NCBI GenBank assembly: GCA_037127315.1
Contig: JBBBDQ010000350.1
Span: 3,324,501-3,388,500, forward strand
Origin: Ascarosepion bandense
Taxonomy: Eukaryota; Mollusca; Cephalopoda; Sepiida; Sepiidae
Length of the DNA: 64,000 nt
Reading direction: 5' to 3'
Shown here one piece after another: positions 21,800 through 32,325 of the stretch. Numbering within the stretch: position 1 is the first letter of the stretch; each line of letters starts with the position of its first letter. The position numbers and the translations under genes were made by a program. The notes beneath the pieces are model-generated. The model worked only from the letters and a program-made list of their open reading frames with translations, did no database searches and had not been told where the DNA came from.

Positions 21800-23024
21800 T
21801 GTTGTGGGGTTCTCCCTTTTCACAAAGATGGACTCGTCTAGAGTATACTTATACTACAGCTATAGAAGCAAGCTGGGAAAATACCCCCAGTGAGCAATCA
21901 GTCGCAGTAACTCCCGTTGTCACTGTCAGCTCTCTGCTTTCGGGCGGAGAGCATTAACCTAGTCGTGGCTGCGTCGAAGGGTAGAGTCACGACTTGGCAA
22001 AATTAGACAAATATTTTTGGCTGGGCTATATGGCCCGGAGAACCCACGTAAAAAGGCCATGTACCACATTTTGCCCTAGTGGGAGGGCAAATAAATATCG
22101 AATACCGCCGGTGAGCAGTCACTCGCGGTAACTCCCGTTGTCACTGTCAGCTCTCTGCTTTCGGGCGGAGAGCATTAACCTAGTCGTGGCTGCGTCGAAG
22201 GGTAGAGTCACGACTTGGCAAAATTAGACAAATATTTTTGGCTGGGCTATATGGCCCGGAGAACCCACGTAAAAAGGCCTTGTACCACATTTTGCCCTAG
22301 TGGGAGGGCAAATAAATATCGAATACCGCCAGTGAGCAGTCACTCGCGGTAACTCCCGTTGTCACTGTCAGCTCTCTGCTTTCGGGCGGAGAGCATTAAC
22401 CTAGTCGTGGCTGCGTCGAAGGGTAGAGTCACGACTTGGCAAAATTAGACAAATATTTTTGGCTGGGCTATATGGCCCGGAGAACCCACGTAAAAAGGCC
22501 TTGTACCACATTTTGCCCTAGTGGGAGGGCAAATAAATATCGAATACCGCCAGTGAGCAGTCACTCGCGGTAACTCCCGTTGTCACTGTCAGCTCTCTGC
22601 TTTCGGGCGGAGAGCATTAACCTAGTCGTGGCTGCGTCGAAGGGTAGAGTCACGACTTGGCAAAATTAGACAAATATTTTTGGCTGGGCTATATGGCCCG
22701 GAGAACTCACGTAAAAAAGCCTTGTGCCACATTTTGCCCTAGTGGGAGGGCAAATAAATATCGAATACCGCCAGCAGTTCATAGTAGCTGTGTGCTCCGT
22801 TTCTCGAGAAGATTATTACGCCGCACCCGTCAGCTTCCGACGCAGACTTAATATACTGCGGCTTCACTTCCAGAGACTTGTAAATATACTTTTTACTAAC
22901 CTGCATTCCTGGACTATTAATCTTCATTTAAGTCTGTATCCTTACGTTAATACACTTATTTTCTATCTCAATTTCTGGTTGTTGTTCATTTATTTGTGCG
23001 GACTCCATTCCCGGGGTCCACAAC
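21800..23024. mobile_element. solo LTR (1225 bases) with internal tandem repeats
   Basis: It starts TGTTGTGGGG and ends TCCACAACA, flanked by AGCTA at 21795-21799 and 23025-23029. TG...CA ends, an inverted terminal match TGTTGTGG/CCACAACA and a 5-base duplication together support an LTR. Most of its length is four 221-base repeats. The 3' part (22790-23024) is single copy and would be the R/U5-like end. No gag or pol nearby. Confidence 0.85.
21891..22774. repeat. 221-base tandem repeat, four copies, inside the LTR
   Basis: Copies start at 21891, 22112, 22333 and 22554, exactly 221 bases apart and nearly identical. Each unit has hairpin-forming parts: GCTCTCTGC...GGAGAGC and GTCGTGGC...GTCACGAC. 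The last copy has the most differences. Confidence 0.95.
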
Positions 23025-23760
23025 AAGCTATGAATTTAATATTTTGTAACACAACTTATCTTATTAAACTCCAGCATTCACATTATGTGCAATATTCATA
23101 TTTTAAAAGTAAGTGAAAAATCAACCTGCCCTAATTCTACAAAGTAACATCATAGGCAAAATAAAAGAGACAGTAAAATAGGTTGATAGCATCACTGAAC
23201 TTGAAGATCATTCCCAGACACTCAGATACTGACACGCAGCCGGGACACACAGAGTGAGCTGGTTAGGTTCTTAGATGCATGTAATATACTACCTTGAACA
23301 GCAGAGGTAATTCACAGTAACATCCGGCCGTGAGTGAGATCAACAATGGATAAGGGTGACTAATGGATATATCCGGCTGTAGAAAGTCAAAGTGCAATGA
23401 AAAAGGCGACAACCAGCTTGAAAAGCAATTGACCGCCGGGTGTGATTGACAGCTACATCCGACCGTATATACGTCATCAAAGCGACAACCCGAAAAAGCA
23501 AAAATGTGTAGGAGTTTTAAGACTATATGAAATCTGGAACTTTGGACTGAAGACAGAGAACTCGCGCTGGCTTCCGACTCCTGACGACTTCTTCATGCGC
23601 GCGAGTCTCTCCGGCTGCCCTTCTGCTCCACACAGGCGGCACCGACGAAGAATTAAAATATGAGATTTTATTTTTATTTATATACGTATTAATCGTTAAT
23701 CAGCGTAATATACAATATGCACTGCAAACTTAAGACTACACCAGGTTATGAAACTCTTTT
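23025..23760. other. unassigned DNA with a GC-rich part
   Basis: 23200-23660 is clearly richer in G+C and CpG than its surroundings and repeats 'acatccggccg' and 'atatccggctg' motifs. It could be another LTR or a promoter-like region. I cannot define ends or a product. Confidence 0.4.
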
Positions 23761-23761
23761 T

Positions 23762-24115
23762 ATAATCATATCGCCCAAAGCAAGGCATTTTATTGCTACT
23801 GTTTTGCAGGGGTTTACATAAGAGGAAAGTTATGAGAAAAAGTGACAGGCTATAGGGGGTGTCAGGGAGTGGGTAAGAGAAGAATGAGAATACTGATGAG
23901 AGTAGAATGGACGGAGAAAGAGCATGAAAGAGAGAGGATGCAGGTTAGTGAGATAGAAGATGATAATTGACTTTACCTTTAAATTCTTAGAGATTATAGC
24001 TGTCGGGAAAAGCAAGTAAATGGAAGGGAATTCCACAGGCAGGAAGTGCGAAAAAAGAAGCTGCTGGAGTAGAATTTGTGTTTACAATTTATTGGTTATA
24101 CAGTAAAAGTGTGGG
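23762..24115 (-). mobile_element. LINE (jockey/CR1-like) 3' end
   Basis: The left edge is the family's terminal sequence in reverse (ATAATCATATCGCCCAAAGC, where good copies have CACCCCGAGCAAGGC). It continues through the 3' UTR to a remnant of the coding tail ('gagattatagctgtcgggaaa'). Confidence 0.75.
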
Positions 24116-24550
24116 ACCTAATTGCTAATCTTGTGATAATGATAAACTTGTGATAATCATGAATAATAATGAGGATGAATGTTAGCAATAAACACAAGAT
24201 TAATCATCTATTATATAAAAAATGTAAACCTTTTAAACTTATCTATATATATAAAAGGCAGTCTGTGAGTCTGTGTGTGACTGTTCCCTATGCACGCCTA
24301 CATTCTTTTAAGCTACGCCATTCTAATTTTCTAGGCACACATATCTACAGGGAAGCCAGGTCGACACATACTTTTTGAGTTTAGGTTCAGCAATTTTCAC
24401 TTTCGCAATTTTTTGCCAATGGTGCCGATTGTTTACATTTGCTCCGTAAAACATCTAAGATCTAAGATGGTTGCTAGCTTACGTCAGAGAAATCAAATCG
24501 CACGTGTCAAACTCGACTAAAAAAAAATGAGCCTTTATATTTAATTTTTA

Positions 24551-25281
24551 CTAGGAGTATAGCCCGGCGTTGCTCGGGTGTAATGAAAGCTTTAAAACTA
24601 ATCCATGGTCCTGGAGCTCACACTCTTTGGACGTTGGCACGAAAGACTAAAAAGCAATAGTTGTTTCCAGTTAAAGCGAAACCGTAGACTGAAAGAAAAA
24701 TGAATGGATGTAAGTCAAATTTTGATTTCCTGGTATCGATATCAAATAAGTTTTTTTCGTCGTAAACTGAATTTTAAAGTCTAAATAAGTCCTCTGAATA
24801 AATGGTATCATGGCTGAGACTAAGAACTACAATTATACCTACTTCGAGCCAAACCCGAAGCAAAAACTAAAATAAAAGGGCCGACAAAAACACAGAAATA
24901 CAGGCAGATAAACAGACACACACACAAACATCTTCCCTTTATATATATATTCTCGATTTTCTGCACTATTGTAAGAACTGCAACCTTGAAACTTCTGAAT
25001 ATCGTTTCTTATGTCTTTGTCTATGAGTGCATGAAATTTGATTAAAATCGGACCACTCCTTCTATAACCCGATTTTTTCGATTTTTTCGACATAAAACCT
25101 AGCTAAGAAAACTCGCAGACGCTGATAGTACAACTGTGTAAATTTTGATGAAAATCGGTTCAGTCGTTTCGGAGTCTATAGGTAACGGACACACACACAC
25201 AGAGGCACACACGCACACACACAGGCACACACACACATACACACACACAGAGATAAAGTTACATTTATAAATAAGTGTAGA
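24551..25281 (-). mobile_element. Helitron-like element (family H1), longer form, nested
   Basis: Left end CTAGGAGTATAGCCCGGCG (reverse of the 3' hairpin end), right end at 25281 with T after it. It carries the extra ~250-base middle segment (for example GATATCGATACC in reverse) shared with the copy at 35665-36393. Confidence 0.75.
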
Positions 25282-25286
25282 TTAGA

Positions 25287-25612
25287 TATATATTATCGAT
25301 TTTCTGCACTATTGTAAGAACTACAACCTTGAAACTTCTGAATATCGTTTCGTATGTCTTTGTCTTTGAGTGTATCAAATTTGATTAAAATCGGACCACT
25401 CCTTCTATAACCCGATTTTTTCGATTATTGATTTTCGATATTTATCGGGGGTACCTTGACATAAACCCTAGCTAAATACACTCGCAGAAGCTTATAGTAC
25501 AACTGTGTAAATTTTCAAGAAAATCGGTTCAGCCGTTTCGGAGTCTATAGGGAACGGACACACACACACAGACACACACATAGACAAAGTTCCATTTATA
25601 AATAAGTTTAGA
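25287..25612 (-). mobile_element. Helitron-like element (family H1), 5' half only
   Basis: It carries only the TC-end half of the family, from the TA run to TCTAAACTTATTT in reverse at 25612. The CTAG end is missing, so it is truncated. Confidence 0.7.
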
Positions 25613-25843
25613 TTCAGATTCCTACGTTTTAAAAATTTATTTGGTCAACAAAAAATGTGAACAATGTGAACATTTTTCACCGTAATTTTTAAACAAAAGA
25701 AATATTATCAAAAAAAAAAAAAGGATTTCTGAACTGAGAGCGTAACAACAATTTTTTATATAATTATTTTTTTTATATAACCGAGTCCTACTACTAAAAT
25801 TTTCTGAGTTGTACGGGCGGGCAACGCCAGGCTATGATGCTAG

Positions 25844-26444
25844 TAGTTACATATAGTACTACCCACACCTTTGAAAAAAAGAGGTGAAAAAAATGAAATA
25901 ATACCAATTTTATACATGCAATCTTTATTCATTGTGTCTCTATTGTTGATAAAAACAAAGCTAAAATATCCATTAGTCAAACGACTACAAATAAAGAAAA
26001 GATAAAACACGAATCTAAACCTACTGTAAAGATTTCTGCTTATGACCTGGCCTATTAAATCTAATAAATAATTAAGAAAACATGAACAATCTTCATAAAA
26101 CCGCAATTGGCTTTACAAAAATTCTAAGCTGCCTGCAGACAACGTCATCTTCATGGACAAAACATGATTAAAATTCTAACGTCCTTAACACCAAACACTA
26201 ATGATGGAAAAATAAATACACCCACGTTTTCATTACAAAATCATAATCTGTTTTTTTTTGTTTAAATGACGAATGGTGGTTGAAAACTTTTGAGTTTATA
26301 CGTACGGACAAACTTCCGTTACCATGAGAGAAATTTTATAAAAATTATTGACACATGCCATTATTTGTAGTCTTCAATAAAGTTGTCTTAAATAATAATA
26401 AAAAATAGCATGTATTCATTTAAACAAGTTTTTTTTAATTAATA
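25844..26444. other. unassigned AT-rich DNA
   Basis: No gene or known repeat recognised. Confidence 0.5.
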
Positions 26445-26968
26445 TCTAAACTTATTTATAAATGGAACTTTGTGTGTGTGTATGTGTGTGTCTGTGTGTA
26501 TGTGTATCCGTTACCTATAGACTCCGAAACGGCTGAACCGATTTTCTTGAAAATTTACACAGTTGTACTATAAGCGTCTGTGAGTGTTCTTAGCTAGGTA
26601 TTGTGTCGAGGTACCCCCGATAAATATCGATAATCGAAAAAATCGGGTTATAGAAGGAGTGGTCCAATTTTAATCAAATTTGATACACCCGTAGACAAAG
26701 ACATAAGAAACGATATTCATAAGTTTCAAGGTTGCAGTTCTTACAGTAGTGCAGAAAATCGATAATATATATATATATACATAAAAGGCAAGATGTTTGT
26801 GTGTGTGTCTGTTTATCTGTCTGCATGTCCTTTATACAAATCCACAATTTTTATCCGATTCTCACCAATCTTCACACAAATATTCTTTAGGCTGAGTCTG
26901 AGCTCCAGGACTATGGATTAGTTTTAAAGCTTTCATTACACCCGAGCAACGCCTGGCTATACTGCTAG
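26445..26968 (+). mobile_element. complete Helitron-like element (family H1)
   Basis: TCTAAACTTATTTATAAATG at the 5' end, preceded by A. ACCCGAGCAACGCC...ACTGCTAG at the 3' end, followed by T. It contains (TG)n near the 5' end, a TA run in the middle and a second TG-rich part. This is the cleanest full-length H1 copy in the window, 524 bases. Confidence 0.85.
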
Positions 26969-27240
26969 TTAAAAATAACAAAAAATACATGTCAGTTATA
27001 TTTTAAATTGTTTTCTTGATGGCTGATAAATCTCTTTCTAATAAAAGTGTAAAGAAACCGTTAACTACTTGACGTTCATTGATAATTTCCCCAATTTGGT
27101 TTCCTTTTCTCGCAATATTTCCAAATGAAGATTAACTTGCTTCTTTTAAATTCATAAAAGGCATAAATCAAACCTTCCTTATCACTTTTATATTTCCATA
27201 TGCTCTATCCCTAACATTGAGCACTTTAATCCATAAATAT
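26969..27240. other. unassigned AT-rich DNA
   Basis: No element recognised. Confidence 0.5.
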
Positions 27241-27545
27241 CTTCTTCTTTGTGCCGTGTCTCTCCAGGACTTAAGCGATCATCGCCCTCCATGTCTCCCT
27301 ATACCTTGTCGTTCTTAATACCTCTTCACCTGTTATTCCACTCAATCCCCGATCCACCATCCATCTGCTCAAGTCTATAAAATATGTCATACGTTGATTT
27401 TCTTTGTCTTTCTTTCCCTCTACCTGTCCCGTGAACATCAGGTTCTCCAAGTCTTCCTTCCTCATTAGATGTTCCAAAAACTTCAGGTGTCTTTTCTTGA
27501 TGTTAAATTTTGTATCGCCAGGTCCAGATTTAACACACAATTACT
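27241..27545 (-). mobile_element. RTE-type LINE 3' end
   Basis: It begins with CTTCTTCTT, the reverse of the family's GAA-rich tail. The minus strand then reads KFNIKKRHLKFLEHLMRKED and LENLMFTGQVEGKKDKEN, the conserved C-terminal tail of this LINE. A 5'-truncated insertion with a short intact frame. Confidence 0.85.
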
Positions 27546-27642
27546 GTGTAATTACTGTAACAAAAATTCACGAACAAACGCACACTGTCTAAGTCTATAA
27601 ACTGTGTCTCCGATATTGACCACTAGAAAATTTTAAATAACA

Positions 27643-27682
27643 CACACACACACACACACATACACACACACACACACACACA
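27643..27682. repeat. (CA)n microsatellite
   Basis: CA run broken once by 'ta'. Confidence 0.95.
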
Positions 27683-27714
27683 ACTCCTTCCACACACAAC
27701 CCCCCCCCCACGGG

Positions 27715-28057
27715 CTCAGAATCGCTTTTAGTATTTAAAATGCTTTCCTTAGCGATAAAGTCAGAAGCGTCAGAAGACAACCTTTCAAAATTGTGCAATA
27801 GTTCTACTTCAGTTGGATCTTGTTTACTAGATCGAATGGCATAAGTGTCGTCTTAAAGATGACACCATAAAATTAAAATCGTGTTGAGTCTGGTGTTTTG
27901 AACACTGGCATTTAATCCAAACAACCTGGAAATGTTTCTTGAGAATAACCCTTGCCACGGCAATAAAATCTTGAAATGTTTCATCTTGTGGAAAGTAAAT
28001 CTCTCCAATTCCATCACAGAGGCAAAATGCATCTAGCAAACTTGTCCAATAAAACAT
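27715..28057 (-). pseudogene. coding-like remnant of unknown family
   Basis: Two minus-strand frames join with one shift. The first reads LCDGIGEIYFPQDETFQDFI and on to QVVWIKCQCSKHQ. The second reads DPTEVELLHNFERLSSDASD and FIAKESILNTKSDSE. Residue use is protein-like, unlike the surrounding low-complexity frames, but I recognise no domain. It could be an old transposon ORF or a processed pseudogene. Confidence 0.35.
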
Positions 28058-28111
28058 AAAACGTGTATATATATATACTCTTTATGTTTTATTGAACACA
28101 ACTTTGCTAGA

Positions 28112-28116
<5 letters not shown>
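28023..28116. repeat. short inverted repeat
   Basis: GCATCTAGCAAACTTGTCC (28028-28046) plus 'aataaaacataaa' is repeated in inverse orientation at 28081-28115, around a TA-rich centre. Probably a small inverted duplication or foldback. Confidence 0.8.

Positions 28117-28168
<52 letters not shown>
28117..28168. repeat. (TA)n microsatellite
   Basis: TA run. Confidence 0.95.
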
Positions 28169-28170
<2 letters not shown>

Positions 28171-28489
28171 TATCACACATTTAGAGCTGGTGTCAATAAA
28201 ATAGTGCTTGATAACAGAACTATAAATAATTATATATTAATAAATATAGATGTTTTTCAATATCAGGAGTACGACTCGGAGTTTTGTGCACATAGAATCG
28301 TAACATATAGTCGAGATAACGGCGAGGAAAAATGTACATTTATTATATATATTTAAGTATAGGGATGGTATGCATGGAATAAAATTCCGATATAAATAAA
28401 AATAAAAAAACCCATAAAAGACACTATTCTTACAAGAGTGCTCAATACAAAGTAGAGTATCTAATACTTATTTAAAATTTATAACATTT

Positions 28490-28700
28490 CTTTCGGTGAC
28501 TGGGCGTGAGTATAGACTGCTTATATACAAGACGTTAACATTTCCTTTCTCTGATTCCATACGTCTATGGCTTGGGGGTAACGACTCCGACTGACATCAA
28601 ATCGGTTGAGTTTCGATCCTGGCCAGAAGCAAGTGGATGTGTCTAGCCACACTGATGAGCCGTGATACAGCAAAACAGGCTTATATGTGGATGATTAATA
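28490..28700 (+). mobile_element. tRNA-like plus hammerhead short element (family B), copy B3
   Basis: It shares with B2 the 5' block CGGTGACTGG(G)CG, the tRNA-like segment (about 28558-28623, ending GAGTTTCGATCCTGG) and the hammerhead. TA-rich DNA follows at the 3' side. Confidence 0.65.
28641..28697 (+). ncRNA. hammerhead motif B3, GAAA box mutated
   Basis: CTGATGA at 28652-28658 is intact, but the second box is AAAA (28672-28675) instead of GAAA. Stem I is the best in the family: CCACA pairs with TGTGG over five Watson-Crick pairs. Stem II has one C-A mismatch. Likely inactive. Confidence 0.65.
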
Positions 28701-28799
28701 TATGTATATAAATATTTATATATGACACGACAATGTACACTATTATATAGAAATGTATAATTGAAAGGCAAATTGTATATCAATTGTAAAACAAGTTTT

Positions 28800-29463
28800 T
28801 GTGACGTGTTTCACTGATTAGGAAAAGGAGCCCAAAATGCCAAACAGAAGTTGGTGGTACCAAAATTAAATAGGTGCAGACATTTAAATACCTTGGAATT
28901 GTTCTAACAGAAGAAGGAAAATCCGAAGGTGTAGTGGCATTGCCAAAGATGCATTTCAGAAACTGAGTATAGTATCAAGAGACAGGAAAATTTCGCTGGA
29001 ACCAAAGAAGAGAGTACCGGGTTGTTGTGATGTCTGGCCTTCAATACGGCCGTGAATACTCATCAGAGATGAAAAAAGACTTGAAGCAACCGAAATGGGG
29101 CTGTACAGAAAGATGCTGAGGATACCATGGACAGAACACATGAGCAATGACGTGGTTTTGGAGAGGATGGTCTCAAAAATTGGAATCTGATAGTTAACAT
29201 TAGAAAAAGGCAGATGAAGCTTTTAAGGGTTGGAGAACCTGATGTTCACGGGACGGCAATGGAGGAAGAGAGACAAGGGAAAGCAACGCACAAAATACCT
29301 GATGAATTTGAGCACAGGGATTGGGTGGATTAACAAGAGAAGGGGTATTAAGAACGACAAGGAATAGGGAGATGTGGAGGGCCATGATCGCCTACGTCCT
29401 ATAGGGACACGGCACATAGAAGAAGAAGAAGAAGAAGAAGAAGAAGAAGAAGAAGAAGAAGAT
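28800..29463 (+). pseudogene. RTE-type LINE, RT tail and 3' end
   Basis: Broken frames read VQTFKYLGIVLTEEGKS, KDAFQKLS, SRDRKISLEPKKRV, RLEATEMGLYRKMLRI and PWTEHMSNDVVLERM. This is the region after the palm domain in RTE-type reverse transcriptases. It ends in the family's 'gatcgcctacgtcct' motif and a (GAA)n tail (about 29420-29460). Confidence 0.85.
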
Positions 29464-29884
29464 ATAGTTAAGAATTAAAGTGATCAGTATCAGGGATAGA
29501 AAGTATGAAAATATAAAAACATAGATTAGAGTCAACACCCAGAGGCGACAGTCATGCCTGTCGATTGGATTTAGTTGACATCAATCTCCTCCCACAGACA
29601 CATATTTATTTATCTGTAAATTCAGATAAAATTTAGAGGGGAAATAGCCATTTTCAACATGTCATTTTAGACATGCATTCTCAGCCCCGTTTAAACAAAG
29701 AATGAGGAAAAATTCTGAGAGTTTTGCTCTAGTAAATGAAGGAGTTGGGGGATATTGGTTTTTATAAGGTTAAGCTAGCGGAATTTTAGTAGTAATTTCT
29801 TCTTTGGTAATGGGTGGTATGTGGCTTGACCTTTGAGTTAGTAGTGGTAGGTAGGAGGAAGTAACTGCATAACAAAATTTTTAA

Positions 29885-29926
<42 letters not shown>

Positions 29927-29985
29927 TCCCCCAAAAAAGAAAAAAACAGATTCTATTAATATTAATTTTATTAATATTAAAGATG
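29464..29985. other. unassigned DNA with (TA)n
   Basis: TA run at about 29887-29922. The rest has no recognised gene or element. Confidence 0.5.
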
Positions 29986-29989
29986 ATCC

Positions 29990-30380
29990 AGGTGGATCAT
30001 TTTTAATACATGAATAATTAATTTAGGCAGCAATTCTTCTTTTATACAGTTTTTATTGAATACGACTGACAAGGCATTGCGATTAATCTTTTATAATATT
30101 TTTCTTGCATTCGCACAAATGATTTCTTTTTTGGACATAGAGTATGAAGGAGTGCGCAAATGATTTGTGGGGACGAGCGCTTTCGCCTAGTTTATTAGCA
30201 ATTAACAAGGTTTTTTTTTGTTTGTTTGTTTGAATATGTAGATTTTTTTTATTGCAATAGAGATGTTTTAGTTTCCGAACATTTAACACGTTATGGCCGT
30301 GTTCATAAGTGATATTATTTAGAGTTGCTATCTTATTTTTCCTTGTTAACACTTCCATTATTTTAACAGTTTTCTGCATT
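29990..30380 (-). pseudogene. Penelope-like element N-terminal fragment (tentative)
   Basis: The minus strand reads ATLNNITYEHGHNVLNVRKL and CNKKNLHIQTNKQKK, then ARPHKSFAHSFILYVQKRNH. After a frameshift comes NALSVVFNKNCIKEELLPKL. The last block matches NRHSLSLTFNSICLENDLLP at 57.35 kb, and this '...FNxxCIxxxLLPxY' pattern is common just before the RT in Penelope-like proteins. No RT follows here. Confidence 0.5.
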
Positions 30381-30669
30381 TATATGCATTTAGATTGATC
30401 ATTGTGTTAGATTCCGCTAAATTTAGTAAATAAATGCATAAAAGCTTGAAATCTTAGAATCAGGTTTTATTCCTTTTCCAGACTTTTATTTACAAAAGTG
30501 GTTTTAAAAGCGAAAAAAAAAAAAGAAAAAACAGAACAAAACAAAACAAAACAAAAAAACAGTGCTTCACTTTCCTTTGTTCCGCTGTTAATATCAGTTT
30601 TATCTTTTTGACATTTTCCTCCGACAAAACTCCTGCGAAACGATAAATGATATTTGTATCTTGTTTTAG

Positions 30670-30934
30670 GTTCATCATGACGTCACTTCCGTTCTCGCTA
30701 AACAACTGTGTTTATCTCGTTATTCTGTCCTCACTTCTGGCCGGTTGCGTTTTGTCAGAGATCGAATGCAATCACACCATCACTAAACACGCCTGGTTCG
30801 ACATTTTCATCAAAGATTATGATGGCCCAGGTGAAGATTTTCACGGAAGATTTGTTATTGGACTCTTTGGAGAAGCAGCACCTGCCACTGTACTCAACTT
30901 CGCCTCCATTGCCAAGGGTTATAAACACGACAAG
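30670..30934 (+). CDS. secreted cyclophilin-type peptidyl-prolyl isomerase, first coding exon
   Basis: The chosen start is ATG at 30677, seven bases after a good 3' splice site (TTGTATCTTGTTTTAG), so an untranslated 5' exon probably lies upstream. An in-frame ATG at 30647 falls inside that pyrimidine-rich intron end. The 86 codons encode a hydrophobic signal peptide (about residues 10-27, VYLVILSSLLAGCVLS) and then the first cyclophilin strands: HAWFDIFI, an acidic DGPGEDF insert, GRFVIGLFGEAAPATVLNF, and a KGYKHDK end at the donor CAAG|GTAGGT. Cyclophilins of this secreted/ER type (cyclophilin B and the NinaA-like group) isomerise Xaa-Pro bonds during folding in the secretory pathway. The conserved FG(K/E)xxPxTxxNF motif is present. 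The gene continues at 54362. Which paralogue it is cannot be told from two exons. Confidence 0.85.
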
Positions 30935-30985
30935 GTAGGTAATACAATACAATTTTGGAGAACTCATACATTATACCTTAAGCAT

Positions 30986-30990
<5 letters not shown>

Positions 30991-31053
<63 letters not shown>

Positions 31054-31068
31054 CTACTCTATCTCGAA

Positions 31069-31100
<32 letters not shown>
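30991..31100. repeat. (CA)n and (GT)n microsatellites facing each other
   Basis: CA run at 30991-31050 and GT run at about 31072-31100, separated by 21 bases. In the intron this could form a hairpin. Confidence 0.95.
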
Positions 31101-31105
<5 letters not shown>

Positions 31106-31510
31106 ATTTTTCTCACCCCTGCTATACTCAGGTTGTTTTCTTGTCTTCCTGCCATGCTTGTCCGAGATGTTTTGGGAGGTGGCAAGAGGGTTGAGTTCAA
31201 GATTGTCCTCTTTCTAAAATGGTTGCTTTATCAAAACTAAAGAGCTCAGTTTGCCCTATCATCTTAGCCATACCTGGATGGTGAAAAAGAAAAGATGACA
31301 TTCTATTTTATTGATTAAAAATGAATGAAATTTGGTGGAATTAAAGAAAAATATAAATGTTCTTTCTTTCAGTGGTGAAATTCACAATCTTCAAAGAGTA
31401 GTACAAAAAGAAATTTTAATATTTTCGTGACCAATATTTTACACTTTGTCGCAATTGATTTATTTCTACATTGAAATTCATTGCTTCGTAAACAATTATT
31501 GGTTTTATTT
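31101..31510. other. intronic DNA, no element recognised
   Basis: Nothing supportable between the CA/GT repeat and the LINE end. Confidence 0.5.
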
Positions 31511-32325
31511 TTTTATTTTTAATCATATCACCCCGAGCAAGGCGGTAACGCCACTGATGTTCAGGGGGCTACATAGGAGTGAAAAGATTGGAAAAGAGAA
31601 AACCGGAAACCGCATCCTAAACAGGAAACAAGGGATGAACCTCTTCACCTGTTCAATAGACGTGGGTGGAGTGTGGACTGGGCGATAGTTTAGTCTATCT
31701 ACTCCAACTGAAAAAAAAAGTGAGAAGACTGGAAAAGAGAAAAAACCGGAAACCACATCCTAAACAGGAAACAAGGGATGAGCCTCTGCACCTGTTCAAT
31801 AGACGTGGGTGAATGTGAACCGGGCGATAGTTTAGTCTATCTACTCCAATTGAAAAAAAAAAGTGAGAAGACTGGAAAAGAGAAAAAACCGGAAACCACA
31901 TCCTAAACAGGAAACAAGGGATGAGCCTCTTCACCTGTTCAATAGACGTGGGTGAATGTGAACCGGGTGATAGTTTAGTCTATCTACTCCAATTGAAAAA
32001 AAAAAGTGAGAAGACTGGAAAAGAGAAAAAACCGGAAACAGCATCCTAAACAGGAAACAAGGGATGAGCCTCTTCACCTGTTCAATAGACGTGGGTGGAG
32101 TGTGAACCGGGCGATAGTTTAGTCTATCTACTCCAATTGAAAAAAAGTGAGAAGACTGGAAAAGAGAAAAAACCGGAAACCGCATCCTAAACAGGGAACA
32201 AGGGATGAGCCTCTTCACCTGTACAATAGACGTGGACGAATGTGAACCGGGCGATAGTTTAGTCTATCTACTCCAACTGAAAGAAAAAAAAAGAGTGAGA
32301 AGATTGGAAAAGAGAAAACCGGATT
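31511..32325 (-). mobile_element. LINE 3' end carrying a 142-base minisatellite
   Basis: The left edge is the reversed 3' terminus of the jockey/CR1-like LINE (ATCATATCACCCCGAGCAAG, GCGGTAACGCCACTGATG, GGGGGCTACATA). It passes directly into five tandem copies of a minisatellite. No coding sequence remains. Confidence 0.85.
31575..32320 (-). repeat. 142-base minisatellite, five copies
   Basis: The landmark TAGTTTAGTCTATCTACTCC recurs at 31686, 31828, 31971, 32115 and 32255, spaced 140-144 bases. The variation is mostly in the A-run. The unit includes GGAAAAGAGAAA, CATCCTAAACAGG, TCACCTGTTCAATAGACGTG and AACCGGGCGATAG. Confidence 0.95.

Larger units (their letters stand above)
24242..25843 (+). 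mobile_element. Helitron-like element (family H2) containing two H1 Helitrons
   Basis: It starts TCTATATATATAAAAGGC after an A (24241) and ends CAACGCCAGGCTATGATGC plus TAG before a T (25844). These are the 5' TC and 3' hairpin-CTAG ends of Helitrons. The interior holds two minus-strand H1 copies. No helicase or Rep domain is seen, so it is non-autonomous. Confidence 0.65.

Noticed and set aside
22100..22780. CRISPR-like regular repeats
   Set aside because: The 221-base units are contiguous, without unique spacers, and the DNA is eukaryotic.
21495..23024. One 1.5-kb LTR spanning both TGTTGTG and CACAACA ends
   Set aside because: The two inner ends each pair with their own terminus and have their own 5-base duplications, so two separate solo LTRs explain the data better.
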